A stretch of DNA of 64,000 bases from Sympetrum striolatum (lineage: Eukaryota > Arthropoda > Insecta > Odonata > Libellulidae). The stretch is taken from assembly GCA_947579665.1 (NCBI GenBank), contig OX388341.1, positions 558,001 through 622,000 on the forward strand, written 5' to 3'. The notes under the pieces were generated by a model. It saw only the letters and a list, made by a program, of their open reading frames with translations, did no database searches and had not been told where the DNA came from. The first letter of the stretch is position 1; every line of letters starts with the position of its first letter. The position numbers were made by a program, and so were the translations under genes. Positions 1 through 11,164 of the stretch are shown in pieces.

Positions 1-66
1 AGGAAGCGGAGGATGCCTAATAAATTGAGTATTAAAGTAAACAATGCGTATTTAGTTTAACTGTCA
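1..66 (+). repeat. Partial satellite monomer at left edge
   Basis: This is the last 66 bp of a monomer, starting at AGGAAGCGGAGGATG and ending at the junction AACTGTCA. It shows that the array continues beyond the left edge of the window. Confidence 0.97.
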
Positions 67-288
67 TTGCTGTTAATTGAGATTAAGTTCGCTATTGGTA
101 TCAAAAATAGAATACAATCACTTACGATTCTTTCTCTCTTCCTGTCCATCATCAAGTCGAATCATCTGCAATACAATGGAGTCTGTGGATAAGCTGCGGT
201 GCTTAGAAAGATTAGGAGAGCCAGGAAGCGGAGGATGCCTAATAAATTGAGAATTAAAGTAAACAATGCAGATTTAGTTTAACTGTCA
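67..288 (+). repeat. First complete monomer
   Basis: A complete 222-bp unit of the GGTATC (left half) and CATCAAGTCG (middle) type. Its right half carries GTGGATAAGC where most monomers have GTGGTGAAGC, which puts an extra TAA in the otherwise open frame. It lies just before the first recognisable family A unit. Confidence 0.9.
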
Positions 289-298
289 TTGCTGTTAA
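279..298. other. Short dyad at the monomer junction (representative)
   Basis: The inverted arms TTAAC and GTTAA flank a 10-bp centre, spanning the end of one monomer and the start of the next. The element recurs at almost every junction with the same spacing. The arms are only 5 bp and the pairing does not extend outward (T faces T) or inward. It could be a protein-binding dyad or a weak cruciform, or it could be incidental. No function is assigned. Confidence 0.5.
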
Positions 299-793
299 TT
301 GAGATTAAGTTCGCTATTGTTATAAACAATAGAAAACAATCACCTACGATTCTTTTTCTTTTCCTGTCCATCATTAAGTCGAATCATCTGCAATACAATG
401 GAGTCTGTGATGAAGCTGCGGTGCTTAGAAAGATTAGGAGAGCCAGGAAGCGGAGGATGCCTAATAAATTGAGTATTAAAGTAAACAATGCGTATTTAGT
501 TTAACTGTCATTGTTGTTAATTGAGATTAAGTAAGCTATAATTATCAAAAATAGAATACAATCTCTTACGATTCTTTTTCTCTTCCTGGCCATCGTTAAG
601 TCGAATCATCGGCAATACAATGTAGTCACTGGTGATGCTGCGGTGCTTAGAAAGATTAGGAGAGCAAGTAAGCGGAGGATGCCTAATAAATTGAGTATTA
701 AAGTAAACAATGCGTATTTAGTTTAACTGTCATTGCTGTTAATTGAGATTAAGTTCGCTATTGTTATCAAAAATAGAATACAATCACTTACGA

Positions 794-813
794 TTCTTTC
801 TCTCTTCCTGTCC
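794..813 (+). other. Polypyrimidine tract of the monomer (representative)
   Basis: The 20 bases TTCTTTCTCTCTTCCTGTCC contain one purine. A version is present in every monomer, mostly as TTCTTTCTCTC, TTTTTTTTCTTTT, TTCCTTCTCTC or TTCTTTCCTTCTC. The first 13 bases are nearly mirror symmetric (11 of 13 positions), the kind of sequence that can form triplex DNA. Its repetition every 222 bp gives the array strong periodic strand asymmetry. Confidence 0.6.
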
Positions 814-3617
814 ATCATTAAATCGAATCATCTGCAATACAATGGAGTCACTGGTGAAGCTGCGGTGCTTAGAAAGATTAGGAGAGCCAGGAAGCGGAGG
901 ATGCCTAATAAATTGAGTATTAAATTAAACAATGCGTATTTAGTTTAACTGTCATTGCTGTTAATTGAGATTAAGTTCGCTATTGGTATCAAAAATAGAA
1001 TACAATCACTTGCGATTCTTTCTCTCTTCCTGTCCATCATGAAGTCGAATCATCTGCAATACAATGGAGTCTGTGGTGATGCTGCGGTGCTTAGACAGAT
1101 TTGGAGAGCCAGGAAGCGGAGAATGCCTAATAAATTGAGTATTAAAGTAAACAATGCGTATTTAGTTTTACTTTCATTGCTGTTAATTGAGATTAAGTTG
1201 TCTATTGTTATCAAAAATAGAATACAATCACTTACGATTCTTTCTCTCTTCCTGTTCATCATTAAGTCGAATCATCTGCAATACAATGGAGTCTGTGGTG
1301 AAGCTGCGGTGCTTAGACAGATTTGGGGAGCCAGGAAGCGGAGAATGCCTAATAAATTGAGTATTAAAGTAAACAATGCGTATTTAGTTTTACTTTCATT
1401 GCTGTTAATTGAGATTAAGTTCGCTATTGTTATCAAAAATAGAATACAATCACTTACGATTCTTTCTCTCTTCCTGTTCATCATTAAGTCGAATCATCTG
1501 CAATACAATGGAGTCTGTGGTGAAGCTGCGGTGCTTAGAAAGATTAGGAGAGCCAGGAAGCGGAGGATGCCTAATAAATTGAGTATTAAAGTAAACATTG
1601 CGTATTAAGTTTAACTGGCATTGCTGTTAATTGAGATTAAGTTCGATATTTTTATCAAAAATAGAATACAATCACTTACGATTCTTTCTCTCTTCCTGTC
1701 ATTCATCAAGTCGAATCATCTGCAATACAATGGAGTCTGTGGTGAAGCTGCGGTGCTTAGAAAGATTAGGAGAGCCAGGAAGCGGAGGATGCCTAATAAA
1801 TTGAGTATTAAGGTAAACAATGCGTATTTAGTTTAACTGTCATTGCTGTAAATTAAGATAAAGTTCGCTATTGTTATCAAAAATAGAATACAATCACTTA
1901 CGATTCTTTCTCTCTTCCTGTCCATCATGAAGTCGAATCATCTGCAATACAATGGAGTCTGTGGTGAAGCTGCGGTGCTTGGACAGATTTGGAGAGCCAG
2001 GAAGCGGAGGATGCCTAATAAATTGAGTATTAAAGTAAACAATGCATATTTAGTTTAACTGTCATTGCTGTTAATTGAGATTAAGTTCGCTATTGGTATC
2101 AAAAATAGAATACAATCACTTACGATTCTTTCTCTCTTCCTGTCCATCATGAAGTCGAATCGTCTGCAATACAATGGAGTCTGTGGTGAAGCTGCGGTGC
2201 TTAGAAAGATTAGGAGAGGCAGGAAGCGGAGGAAGCCTAATAAATTGAGTAGTAAAGTAAACAATGCGTATTTAGTTTAACTGTCATTGCTGTTAATTGA
2301 GATTAAGTAAGCTATAATTATCAAAAATAGAATACAATCTCTTATGATTCTTTTTCTCTTCCTGGCCATCATTAAGTCGAATCATCTGCAATACAATGTA
2401 ATCACTGGTGATGCTGCGGTGCTTAGAAAGATTAGGAGAGCCAGGAAGCGGAGGATGCCTAATAAATTGAGTATTAAAGTAAACAATGCGTATTTAGTTT
2501 AACTGTCATTGCTGTTAATAAAGATTAAGTTAGCTATTGTTATCAAAAATAGAATACAATCACTTACGATTCTTTCTCTCTTCCTGTCCATCATTAAGTC
2601 GAATCATCTGCAATACAATGGAGTCTATGGTGAAGCTGCGGTGCTTAGAAAGATTAGGAGAGCCAGGAAGCGGAGGATGCCTAATAAATTGAGTATTTAA
2701 GTAAACAATGCGTATTTAGTTTAACTGTCATTGCTGTTAATTGAGATTAAGTAAGCTATAATTATCAAAAATAGAATACAATCTCTTACGATTCTATTTC
2801 TCTTCCTGGCCATCGTTAAGTCGAATCATCTGCAATACAATGTAGTCACTGGTGATGCTGCGGTGCTTAGAAAGATTAGGAGAGCCAGTAAGCGGAGGAT
2901 GCCTAATAAATTGAGTATGAAAGTAAACAATGCGTATTAATTTAACTGTCATTGCTGTTAATTGAGATTAAGTTCGCTATTGTTATCAAAAATAGAATAC
3001 AATCACTTACGATTCTTTCTCTCTTCCTGTCCATCATGAAGTCGAATCATCTGCAATACAATTGAGTCACTGTTGAAGCTGCGGTGCTTAGAAAGATTAG
3101 GAGAGCCAGGAAGCGGAGGATGCCTAATAAATTGAGCATTAAAGTAAACAATGCGTATTTAGTTTAACTGTCATTGCTGTTAATTGAGTTTAAGTTCGCT
3201 ATTGTTATCAAAAATAGAATACAATCACTTACGATTCTTTCTCTCTTCCTGTCCATCATGAAGTCGAATCATCTGCAATACAATGGAGTCTATGGTGAAG
3301 CTGCGGTGCCTTGAAAGATTAGGAGAGCCAGGAAGCGGAGGATGCCTAATAAATTGAGCATTAAAGTAAACAATGCGTATTTAGTTTAACTGTCATTGCT
3401 GTTAATTGAGTTTAAGTTCGCTATTGTTATCAAAAATAGAATACAATCACTTACGATTCTTTCTCTCTTCCTGTCCATCATTAAATCGAATCATCTGCAA
3501 TACAATGGAGTCACTGGTGAAGCTGCGGTGCTTAGAAAGATTAGGAGAGCCAGGAAGCGGAGGATGCCTAATAAATTGAGTATTAAAGTAAACAATGCGT
3601 ATTTAGTTTAACTGTCA

Positions 3618-3839
3618 TTGCTGTTAATTGAGATTAAGTTCGCTATTGTTATCAAAAATAGAATACAATCACTTACGATACTTTCTCTCTTCCTGTCCAT
3701 CATGAAGTCGAATCATCTGCAATACAATGGAGTCACTGGTGAAGCTGCGGTGCTTAGAAAGATTAGGAGAGCCAGGAAGCGGAGGATGCCTAATAAATTG
3801 AGTATTAAAGTAAACAATGCGTATTTAGTTTAACTGTCA
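3618..3839 (+). repeat. Reference monomer (222 bp)
   Basis: I use this copy as the type monomer because it has no indel and differs from my by-eye consensus at only a few sites (GATACTT for GATTCTT, GTCACTGG for GTCTGTGG). The frame starting at its first base is open for 71 codons and closes at a TAA nine bases before the next monomer. It contains one CpG in each of six short contexts, two copies of AATACAAT 59 bp apart, and one AATAAA. The main variable sites across the array are the left module (TTCGCTATTG, TTAGCTATTG, TTAACTATTG or TAAGCTATAATT), GTTATC/GGTATC, the middle ATGAAG/ATTAAG/ATCAAG, and the right module (AAAGATTAGG, CAGATTTGG or AAAGATTTGG). Confidence 0.93.
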
Positions 3840-4949
3840 TTGCTGTTAATTGAGATTAAGTTCGCTATTGTTATCAAAAATAGAATACAATCACTTACGA
3901 TACTTTCTCTCTTCCTGTCCATCATGAAGTCGAATCATCTGCAATACAATGGAGTTTGTGATGAAGCTGCGGTGCTTAGAAAGATTAGGAGAGCCAGGAA
4001 GCGGAGGATGCCTAATAAATTGAGTATTAAGGTAAACAATGCGTATTTAGTTTAACTGTCATTGCTGTTAATTGAGATTCAGTTCGCTATTGGTATCAAA
4101 AAAAGAATACAATCACTTACGATTCTTTCTCTCTTCCTGTCCATCATGAAGTCGAATCATCTGATATTCAATGGAGTCTATGGTGAAGCTGCGGTGCTTA
4201 GAAAGATTAGGAGAGCCAGGAAGCGGAGGATGCCTAATGAATTGAGTATTAAAGTAAACAATGCGTATTTAGTTTGACTGTCATTGCTTTTAGTTGAGAT
4301 TAAGTTCGCTATTGTTATCAAAAATAGAATACAATCACTTACCATTCTTTCTCTCTTCCTGTTCATCATTAAGTCGAATCATCTGCAATACAATGGAGTC
4401 TGTGGTGAAGCTGCGGTGCTTAGAAAGATTAGGAGAGCCAGGAAGCGGAGGATGCCTAATAAATTGAGTATTAAAGTAAAAGATGCGCATTTAGTTTAAC
4501 TGTCATTGCTGTTAATTGAGATTAAGTTCGCTATTGGTATCAAAAATAGAATACAATCACTTACGATTCTTTCTCTCTTCCTGTCCATCATGAAGTCGAA
4601 TCATCTGCAATACAATGGAGTCACTGGTGAAGCTGCGGTGCTTAGACAGATTTGGAGAGCCAGGAAGCGGAGAATGCCTAATAAATTGAGTATTAAAGTA
4701 AACAATGCGTATTTAATTTAACTGTCATTGCTGTTAATTGAGATTAAGTTCGCTATTGTTATCAAAAATAGAATACAATCACTTACGATTCTTTCTCTCT
4801 TCCTGTCCATCATGAAGTCGAATCATCTGCAATACAATGGAGTCTGTGGTGAAGCTGCGGTGCTTAGACAGATTTGGAGATCCAGGAAGCGGAGGATGCC
4901 TAATAAATTGAGTATTAAAGTAAGCAATGCAGATGTAGTTTAACTGTCA

Positions 4950-7900
4950 TTGCTGTTAATTGAGATTAAGTTCGCTATTGTTATAAAAAATAGAATACAA
5001 TCACCTACGATTCTTTTTCTTTTCCTGTCCATCATTAAGTCGAATCATCTGCAATACAATGGAGTCTGTGATGAAGCTGCGGTGCTTAGAAAGATTAGGA
5101 GAGCCAGGAAGCGGAGGATGCCTAATAAATTGAGTATTAAAGTAAACAATGCGTATTTAGTTTAACTGTCATTGCTGTTAATTAAGATTAAGTTCGCTAT
5201 TGTTATCAAAAATAGAATACAATCACTTACGATTCTTTCTCTCTTCCTGTCCATCATTAAATCGAATCATCTGCAATACAATGGAGTCACTGGTGAAGCT
5301 TCGGTGCTTAGAAAGATTAGGAGAGCCAGGAAGCGGAGGATGCCTAATAAATTGAGTATTAAAGTAAACAATGCGTATTTAGTTTAACTGTCATTGCTGT
5401 TAATTGAGAAAAAGTTCGCTATTGTTATCAAAAATAGAATACAATCACTTACGATACTTTCTCTCTTCCTGTCCATCATGAAGTCGAATCATCTGCAATA
5501 CAATGGAGTCTGTGGTGAAGCTGCGGTGCTTAGAAAGATTAGGAGAGCCAGGAAGCGGAGGATGCCTAATAAATTGAGTATTAAAGTAAACAATGCGTAT
5601 TTAGTTTAACTGTCATTGCTGTAAATTGAGATTAAATAAGCTATAATTATCAAAAATAGAATACAATCACCTACGATTTTTTTTCTTTTCCTGTCCATCA
5701 TTAAGTCGAATCATCTGCAATACAATGGAGTTTGTGATGAAGCTGCGGTGCTTAGAAAGATTAGGAGAGCCAGGAAGCGGAGGATGCCTAATAAATTGAG
5801 TATTAAAGTAATCAATGCGTATTTAGTTTAACTGTCATTGCTGTTAATTGAGATTAAGTTCGCTATTGGTATCAAAAATAGAATACAATCACTTACGATT
5901 CTTTCTCTCTTCCTGTCCATCATGAAGTCGAATCATCTGCAATACAATGGAGTCTGTGGTGAAGCTGCGGTGCTTAGACAGATTTGGAGAGCCAGGAAGC
6001 GGAGAATGCCTAATAAATTGAGTATTAAGGTAAACAATGCGTATTTAGTTTAACTGTCATTGCTCTTAATTGAGATTAAGTTCGCTATTGGTATCAAAAA
6101 TAGAATACAATCACTTACGATTCTTTCTCTCTTCCTGTTCATCATTAAGACGAATCATCTGCAATACAATGGAGTCTGTGGTGAAGCTGCGGTGCTTAGA
6201 CAGATTTGGAGAGCCAGGAAGCGGAGGATGCCTAATAAATTGAGTATTAAAGTAAACAATGCGTATTTAGTTTAACTGTCATTGCTGTTAATTGAGATTA
6301 AGTTCGCTATTTTTATCAAAAATAGAATACAATCACTTACTATTCTTTCTCTCTTTCTGTCCATCATCAAGTCGAATCATCTTCAATACAATGGAGTCTG
6401 TGGTGAAGCTGCGGTGCTTAGAAAGATTAGGAGAGCCAGGAAGCGGAGGATGCCTAATAAATTGAGTATTAAGGTAAACAATGCGTATTTAGTTTAACTG
6501 TCATTGCTGTTAATTGAGATTAAGTTCGCTATTGTTATCAAAAATAGAATACAATCACTTACGATTCTTTCTCTCTTCCTGTCCATCATGAAGTCGAATC
6601 ATCTGCAATACAATGGAGTCTGTGGTGAAGCTGCGGTCCTTAGAAAGATTAGGAGAGGCAGGAAGCGGAGGATGCCTAATAAATTGAGTATTAAAGTAAA
6701 CAATGCGTATTTAGTTTAACTGTCATTGCTGTTAATTGAGATTAAGTTCGCTATTGGTATCAAAAATAGAATACAATCACTTACGATTCTTTCTCTCTTC
6801 CGGTCCATCATGAAATCGAATCGTCTGCAATACAATGGAGTCTGTGGTGAAGCTGCGGTGCTTAGAAAGATTAGGAGAGGCAGGAAGCGGAGGAAGCCTA
6901 ATAAATTGAGTAGTAAAGTAATCAATGCGTATTTAGTTTAACTGTCATTGCTGTTATTTGAGATAGAGTAAGCTATAATTATCAAAAATAGAATACAATC
7001 TCTTATGATTCTTTTTCTCTTCCTGGCCATCGTTAAGTCGAATCATCTGCAATACAATGTAATCACTGGTGATGCTGCGGTGCTTAGAAAGATTAGGAGA
7101 GCCAGGAAGCGGAGGATGCCTAATAAATTGAGTATTAAAGTAAACAATGCGTATTTAGTTTAACTGTCATTGCTGTTAATAAAGATTAAGTTAGCTATTG
7201 TTATCAAAAATAGAATACAATCACTTACGATTCTTTCTCTCTTCCTGTCCATCATTAAGTCGAATCATCTGCAATACAATGGAGTCTATGGTGAAGCTGC
7301 GGTGCTTAGAAAGATTAGGAGAGCCAGGAAGCGGAGGATGCCTAATAAATTGAGTATTAAAGTAAACAATGCGTATTTAGTTTAACTGTCATTGCTGTTA
7401 ATTGAGATTAAGTTCGCTATTGTTATCAAAAATAGAATACAATCACTTACGATTCTTTCTCTCTTCCTGTCCATCATGAAGTCGAATCATCTGCAATACA
7501 ATTGAGTCACTGTTGAAGCTGCGGTGCCTTGAAAGATTAGGAGAGCCAGGAAGCGGAGGATGCCTTATAAATTGAGTATTAAAGTAAACAATGCGTATTT
7601 AGTTTAACTGTCATTGCTGTTAATAAAGATTAAGTTAGCTATTGTTATCAAAAATAGAATACAATCTCTTACGATTCTATTTCTCTTCCTGGCCATCGTT
7701 AAGTCGAATCATCTGCAATACAATGTAGTCACTGGTGATGCTGCGGTGCTTAGAAAGATTAGGAGAGCCAGTAAGCGGAGGATGCCTAATAAATTGAGTA
7801 TGAAAGTAAACAATGCGTATTAATTTAACTGTCATTGCTGTTAATTGAGATTAAGTTCGCTATTGTTATCAAAAATAGAATACAATCACTTACGATTCTT

Positions 7901-9832
7901 TCTCTCTTCCTGTCCATCATGAAGTCGAATCATCTGCAATACAATTGAGTCACTGTTGAAGCTGCGGTGCCTTGAAAGATTAGGAGAGCCAGGAAGCGGA
8001 GGATGCCTAATAAATTGAGCATTAAAGTAAACAATGCGTATTTAGTTTAACTGTCATTGCTGTTAATTGAGTTTAAGTTCGCTATTGTTATCAAAAATAG
8101 AATACAATCACTTACGATTCTTTCTCTCTTCCTGTCCATCATTAAATCGAATCATCTGCAATACAATGGAGTCACTGGTGAAGCTGCGGTGCTTAGAAAG
8201 ATTAGGAGAGCCAGGAAGCGGAGGATGCCTAATAAATTGAGTATTAAAGTAAACAATGCGTATTTAGTTTAACTGTCATTGCTGTTAATTGAGATTAAGT
8301 TCGCTATTGTTATCAAAAATAGAATACAATCACTTACGATACTTTCTCTCTTCCTGTCCATCATGAAGTCGAATCATCTGCAATACAATGGAGTCACTGG
8401 TGAAGCTGCGGTGCTTAGAAAGATTAGGAGAGCCAGGAAGCGGAGGATGCCTAATAAATTGAGTATTAAAGTAAACAATGCGTATTTAGTTTAACTGTCA
8501 TTGCTGTTAATTGAGAATAAGTTCGCTATTGTTATCAAAAATAGAATACAATCACTTACGATACTTTCTCTCTTCCTGTCCATGATGAAGTCGAATCATC
8601 TGCAATACAATGGAGTCTGTGGTGAAGCTGCGGTGCTTAGAAAGATTAGGAGAGCCAGGAAGCGGAGGATGCCTAATGAATTGAGTATTAAAGTAAACAA
8701 TGCGTATTTAGTTTAACTGTCATTGCTGTTATTTGAGATAGAGTAAGCTATAATTATCAAAAATAGAATACAATCTCTTATGATTCTTTTTTTCTTCCTG
8801 GCCATCGTTAAGTCGAATCATCTGCAATACAATGTAATCACTGGTGATGCTGCGGTGCTTAGAAAGATTTGGAGAGCCAGGAAGCGGAGGATGCCTAATA
8901 AATTGAGTATTAAAGTAAACAATGCGTATTTAGTTTAACTGTCATTGCTGTTAATTGAGATTAAGTTCGCTATTGTTATCAAAAATAGAATACAATCACC
9001 TACGATTCTTTTTCTTTTCCTGTCCATCATTAAGTCGAATCATCTGCAATACAATGGAGTTTGTGATGAAGCTGCGGTGCTTAGAAAGATTAGGAGAGCC
9101 AGGAAGCGGAGGATGCCTAATAAATTGAGTATTAAGGTAAACAATGCGTATTTAGTTTAACTGTCATTGCTGTTAATTGAGATTCAGTTCGCTATTGGTA
9201 TCAAAAAAAGAATACAATCACTTACGATTCTTTCTCTCTTCCTGTGCATCATGAAGTCGAATCATCTGCAATTCAATGGAGTCTATGGTGAAGCTGCGGT
9301 GCTTAGAAAGATTAGGAGAGCCAGGAAGCGGAGGATGCCTAATGAATTGAGTATTAAAGTAAACAATGCGTATTTAGTTTGACTGTCATTGCTTTTAGTT
9401 GAGATTAAGTTCGCTATTGTTATCAAAAATAGAATACAATCACTTACCATTCTTTCTCTCTTCCTGTCCATCATGAAGTCGAATCATCTGCAATACAATG
9501 GAGTCTGTGGTGAAGCTGCGGTGCTTAGAAAGATTAGGAGAGCCAGGAAGCGGAGGATGCCTAATAAATTGAGTATTAAAGTAAAAGATGCGCATTTAGT
9601 TTAACTGTCATTGCTGTTAATTGAGATTAAGTTCGCTATTGGTATCAAAAATAGAATACAATCACTTACGATTCTTTCTCTCTTCCTGTCCATCATGAAG
9701 TCGAATCATCTGCAATACAATGGAGTCACTGGTGAAGCTGCGGTGCTTAGACAGATTTGGAGAGCCAGGAAGCGGAGAATGCCTAATAAATTGAGTATTA
9801 AAGTAAACAATGCGTATTTAATTTAACTGTCA
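4950..9832 (+). repeat. HOR family A, copy 2 (22 monomers, two inserted)
   Basis: It follows copy 1 at a 4661-bp offset up to about 8722, then at 5105 bp (4062 with 9167, 4284 with 9389, 4506 with 9611). The jump of 444 bp is exactly two monomers, at 8723 (TTATTTGAGATAGAG type) and 8945 (TCACCTACG type), each resembling a monomer elsewhere in the unit. Order is also rearranged at 7392-8056: the type seen once in copy 1 at 2952 (ACAATTGAGTCACTG) occurs at both 7392 and 7835, flanking a TTAATAAAG-type monomer at 7614. The last single-base deletion is near 7820. Confidence 0.8.
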
Positions 9833-11164
9833 TTGCTGTTAATTGAGATTAAGTTCGCTATTGGTATCAAAAATAGAATACAATCACTTACGATTCTTTC
9901 TCTCTTCCTGTCCATCATTAAATCGAATCATCTGCAATACAATGGAGTCACTGGTGAAGCTGCGGTGCTTAGAAAGATTAGGAGAGCCAGGAAGCGGAGG
10001 ATGCCTAATAAATTGAGTATTAAAGTAAACAATGCGTATTTAGTTTAACTGTCATTGCTGTTAATTGAGAATAAGTTCGCTATTGTTATCAAAAATAGAA
10101 TACAATCACTTACGATACTTTCTTTCTTCCTGTCCATCATGAAGTCGAATCATCTGCAATACAATGGAGTCTGTGGTGAAGCTGCGGTGCTTAGAAAGAT
10201 TAGGAGAGCCAGGAAGCGGAGGATGCCTAATAAATTGAGTATTAAAGTAAACAATGCGTATTTAGTTTAACTGTCATTGCTGTTAATTGAGATTAAGTTC
10301 GCTATTGTTAAAAAAAATAGAATACAATCACTTACGATTCTTTCTCTATTCCTGTCCATGATGAAGTCGAATCATCTGCAATACAATTGAGTCTGTGGTG
10401 AAGCTGCGGTGCTTAGACAGATTTGGAGAGCCAGGAAGCGGAGGATGCCTAATAAATTGAGTATTAAAGTAAACAATGCGTATTTAGTTTAACTGTCATT
10501 GCTGTTAATTGTGAAAAAGTTCGCTATTGTTATCAAAAATAGAATACAATCACTTACGATACTTTCTCTCTTCCTGTCCATCATGAAGTCGAATCATCTG
10601 CAATACAATGGAGTCTGTGGTGAAGCTGCGGTGCTTAGAAAGATTAGGAGAGCCAGGAAGCGGAGGATGCCTAATAAATTGAGTATTAAAGTAAACAATG
10701 CGTATTTAGTTTAGCTGTCATTGCTGTTAATTGAGATTAAGTTCGCTATTGTTAAAAAAAATAGAATACAATCACTTACGATTCTTTCTCTCTTCCTGTC
10801 CATCTTTAAGTCGAATCATCTGCAATACAATGTAGTCACTGTTGAAGCTGCGGTGCCTTGAAAGATTAGGAGAGCCAGGAAACGGAGGATGCCTAATAAA
10901 TTGAGCATTAAAGTAATCAATGCGTATTTAGTTTAACTGTCATTGCTGTTAATTGAGATTAAGTTCGCTATTGTTAAAAAAAATAGAATACAATCACTTA
11001 CGATTCTTTCTCTATTCCTGTCCATCATGAAGTCGAATCATCTGCAATTCAATGGAGTCTATGGTGAAGCTGCGGTGCTTAGAAAGATTAGGAGAGCCAG
11101 GAAGCGGAGGATGCTTAATGAATTGAGTATTAAAGTAAACAATGCGTATTTAGTTTGACTGTCA
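9833..11164 (+). repeat. Family A-like monomers between A and B blocks
   Basis: Six monomers of family A character without a clear unit. The monomer at 10055 carries GAGAATAAG as at 8501, and 10499 carries a GAAAAAG-type left module as at 5394 (offset 5105). Those at 10277, 10721 and 10943 carry an A-rich left module (GTTAAAAAAAATAG). The last one ends with TTTGACTGTCATTGC, the junction that opens each family B unit. Confidence 0.75.

Larger units (their letters stand above)
289..4949 (+). repeat. HOR family A, copy 1 (21 monomers)
   Basis: The unit is 4661 bp, 21 monomers with one single-base deletion (near 2935, GCGTATTAATTT). Diagnostic monomers recur 4661 bp downstream: 289 with 4950 (TCACCTACG, GTGATGAAGC), 2065 with 6726 (CGTCTGCAATAC, GGAAGCCTAA), 2509 with 7170 (TTAATAAAGATTAAG), 3396 with 8057 (GAGTTTAAG), 3618 with 8279 and 3840 with 8501. 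The match is clean from about 2065 to 4061 apart from reordered monomers at 2731-3395, and patchy before 2065, where monomers are shifted by one or two. Monomers 955, 1177 and 1399 share altered junctions (TTTTACTTTCATTGC) that remove the usual TAA. Confidence 0.8.

Noticed and set aside
289..504. 71-codon + strand open frames in most monomers as a family of small protein genes
   Set aside because: They begin at TTG rather than ATG, recur in every satellite monomer, vary mainly at amino-acid-changing sites and are interrupted by frame-shifting 221-bp monomers. No ribosome binding or promoter context is specific to any copy.
527..546. TATAAT-like sequence in GTAAGCTATAATTATC monomers as a promoter
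   Set aside because: It is a sequence variant of the left module found in many monomers of AT-rich DNA. No matching upstream element or downstream gene exists.
1050..1262. Reverse-strand open frames of 60-85 codons, such as this one
   Set aside because: These are the opposite-strand shadow of the same repeat, present only where chance variants remove stops. They have no independent support.
3775..3795. True CENP-B box
   Set aside because: Only the right half is similar, and the essential TTCG positions do not match, so I report it only as a partial resemblance.
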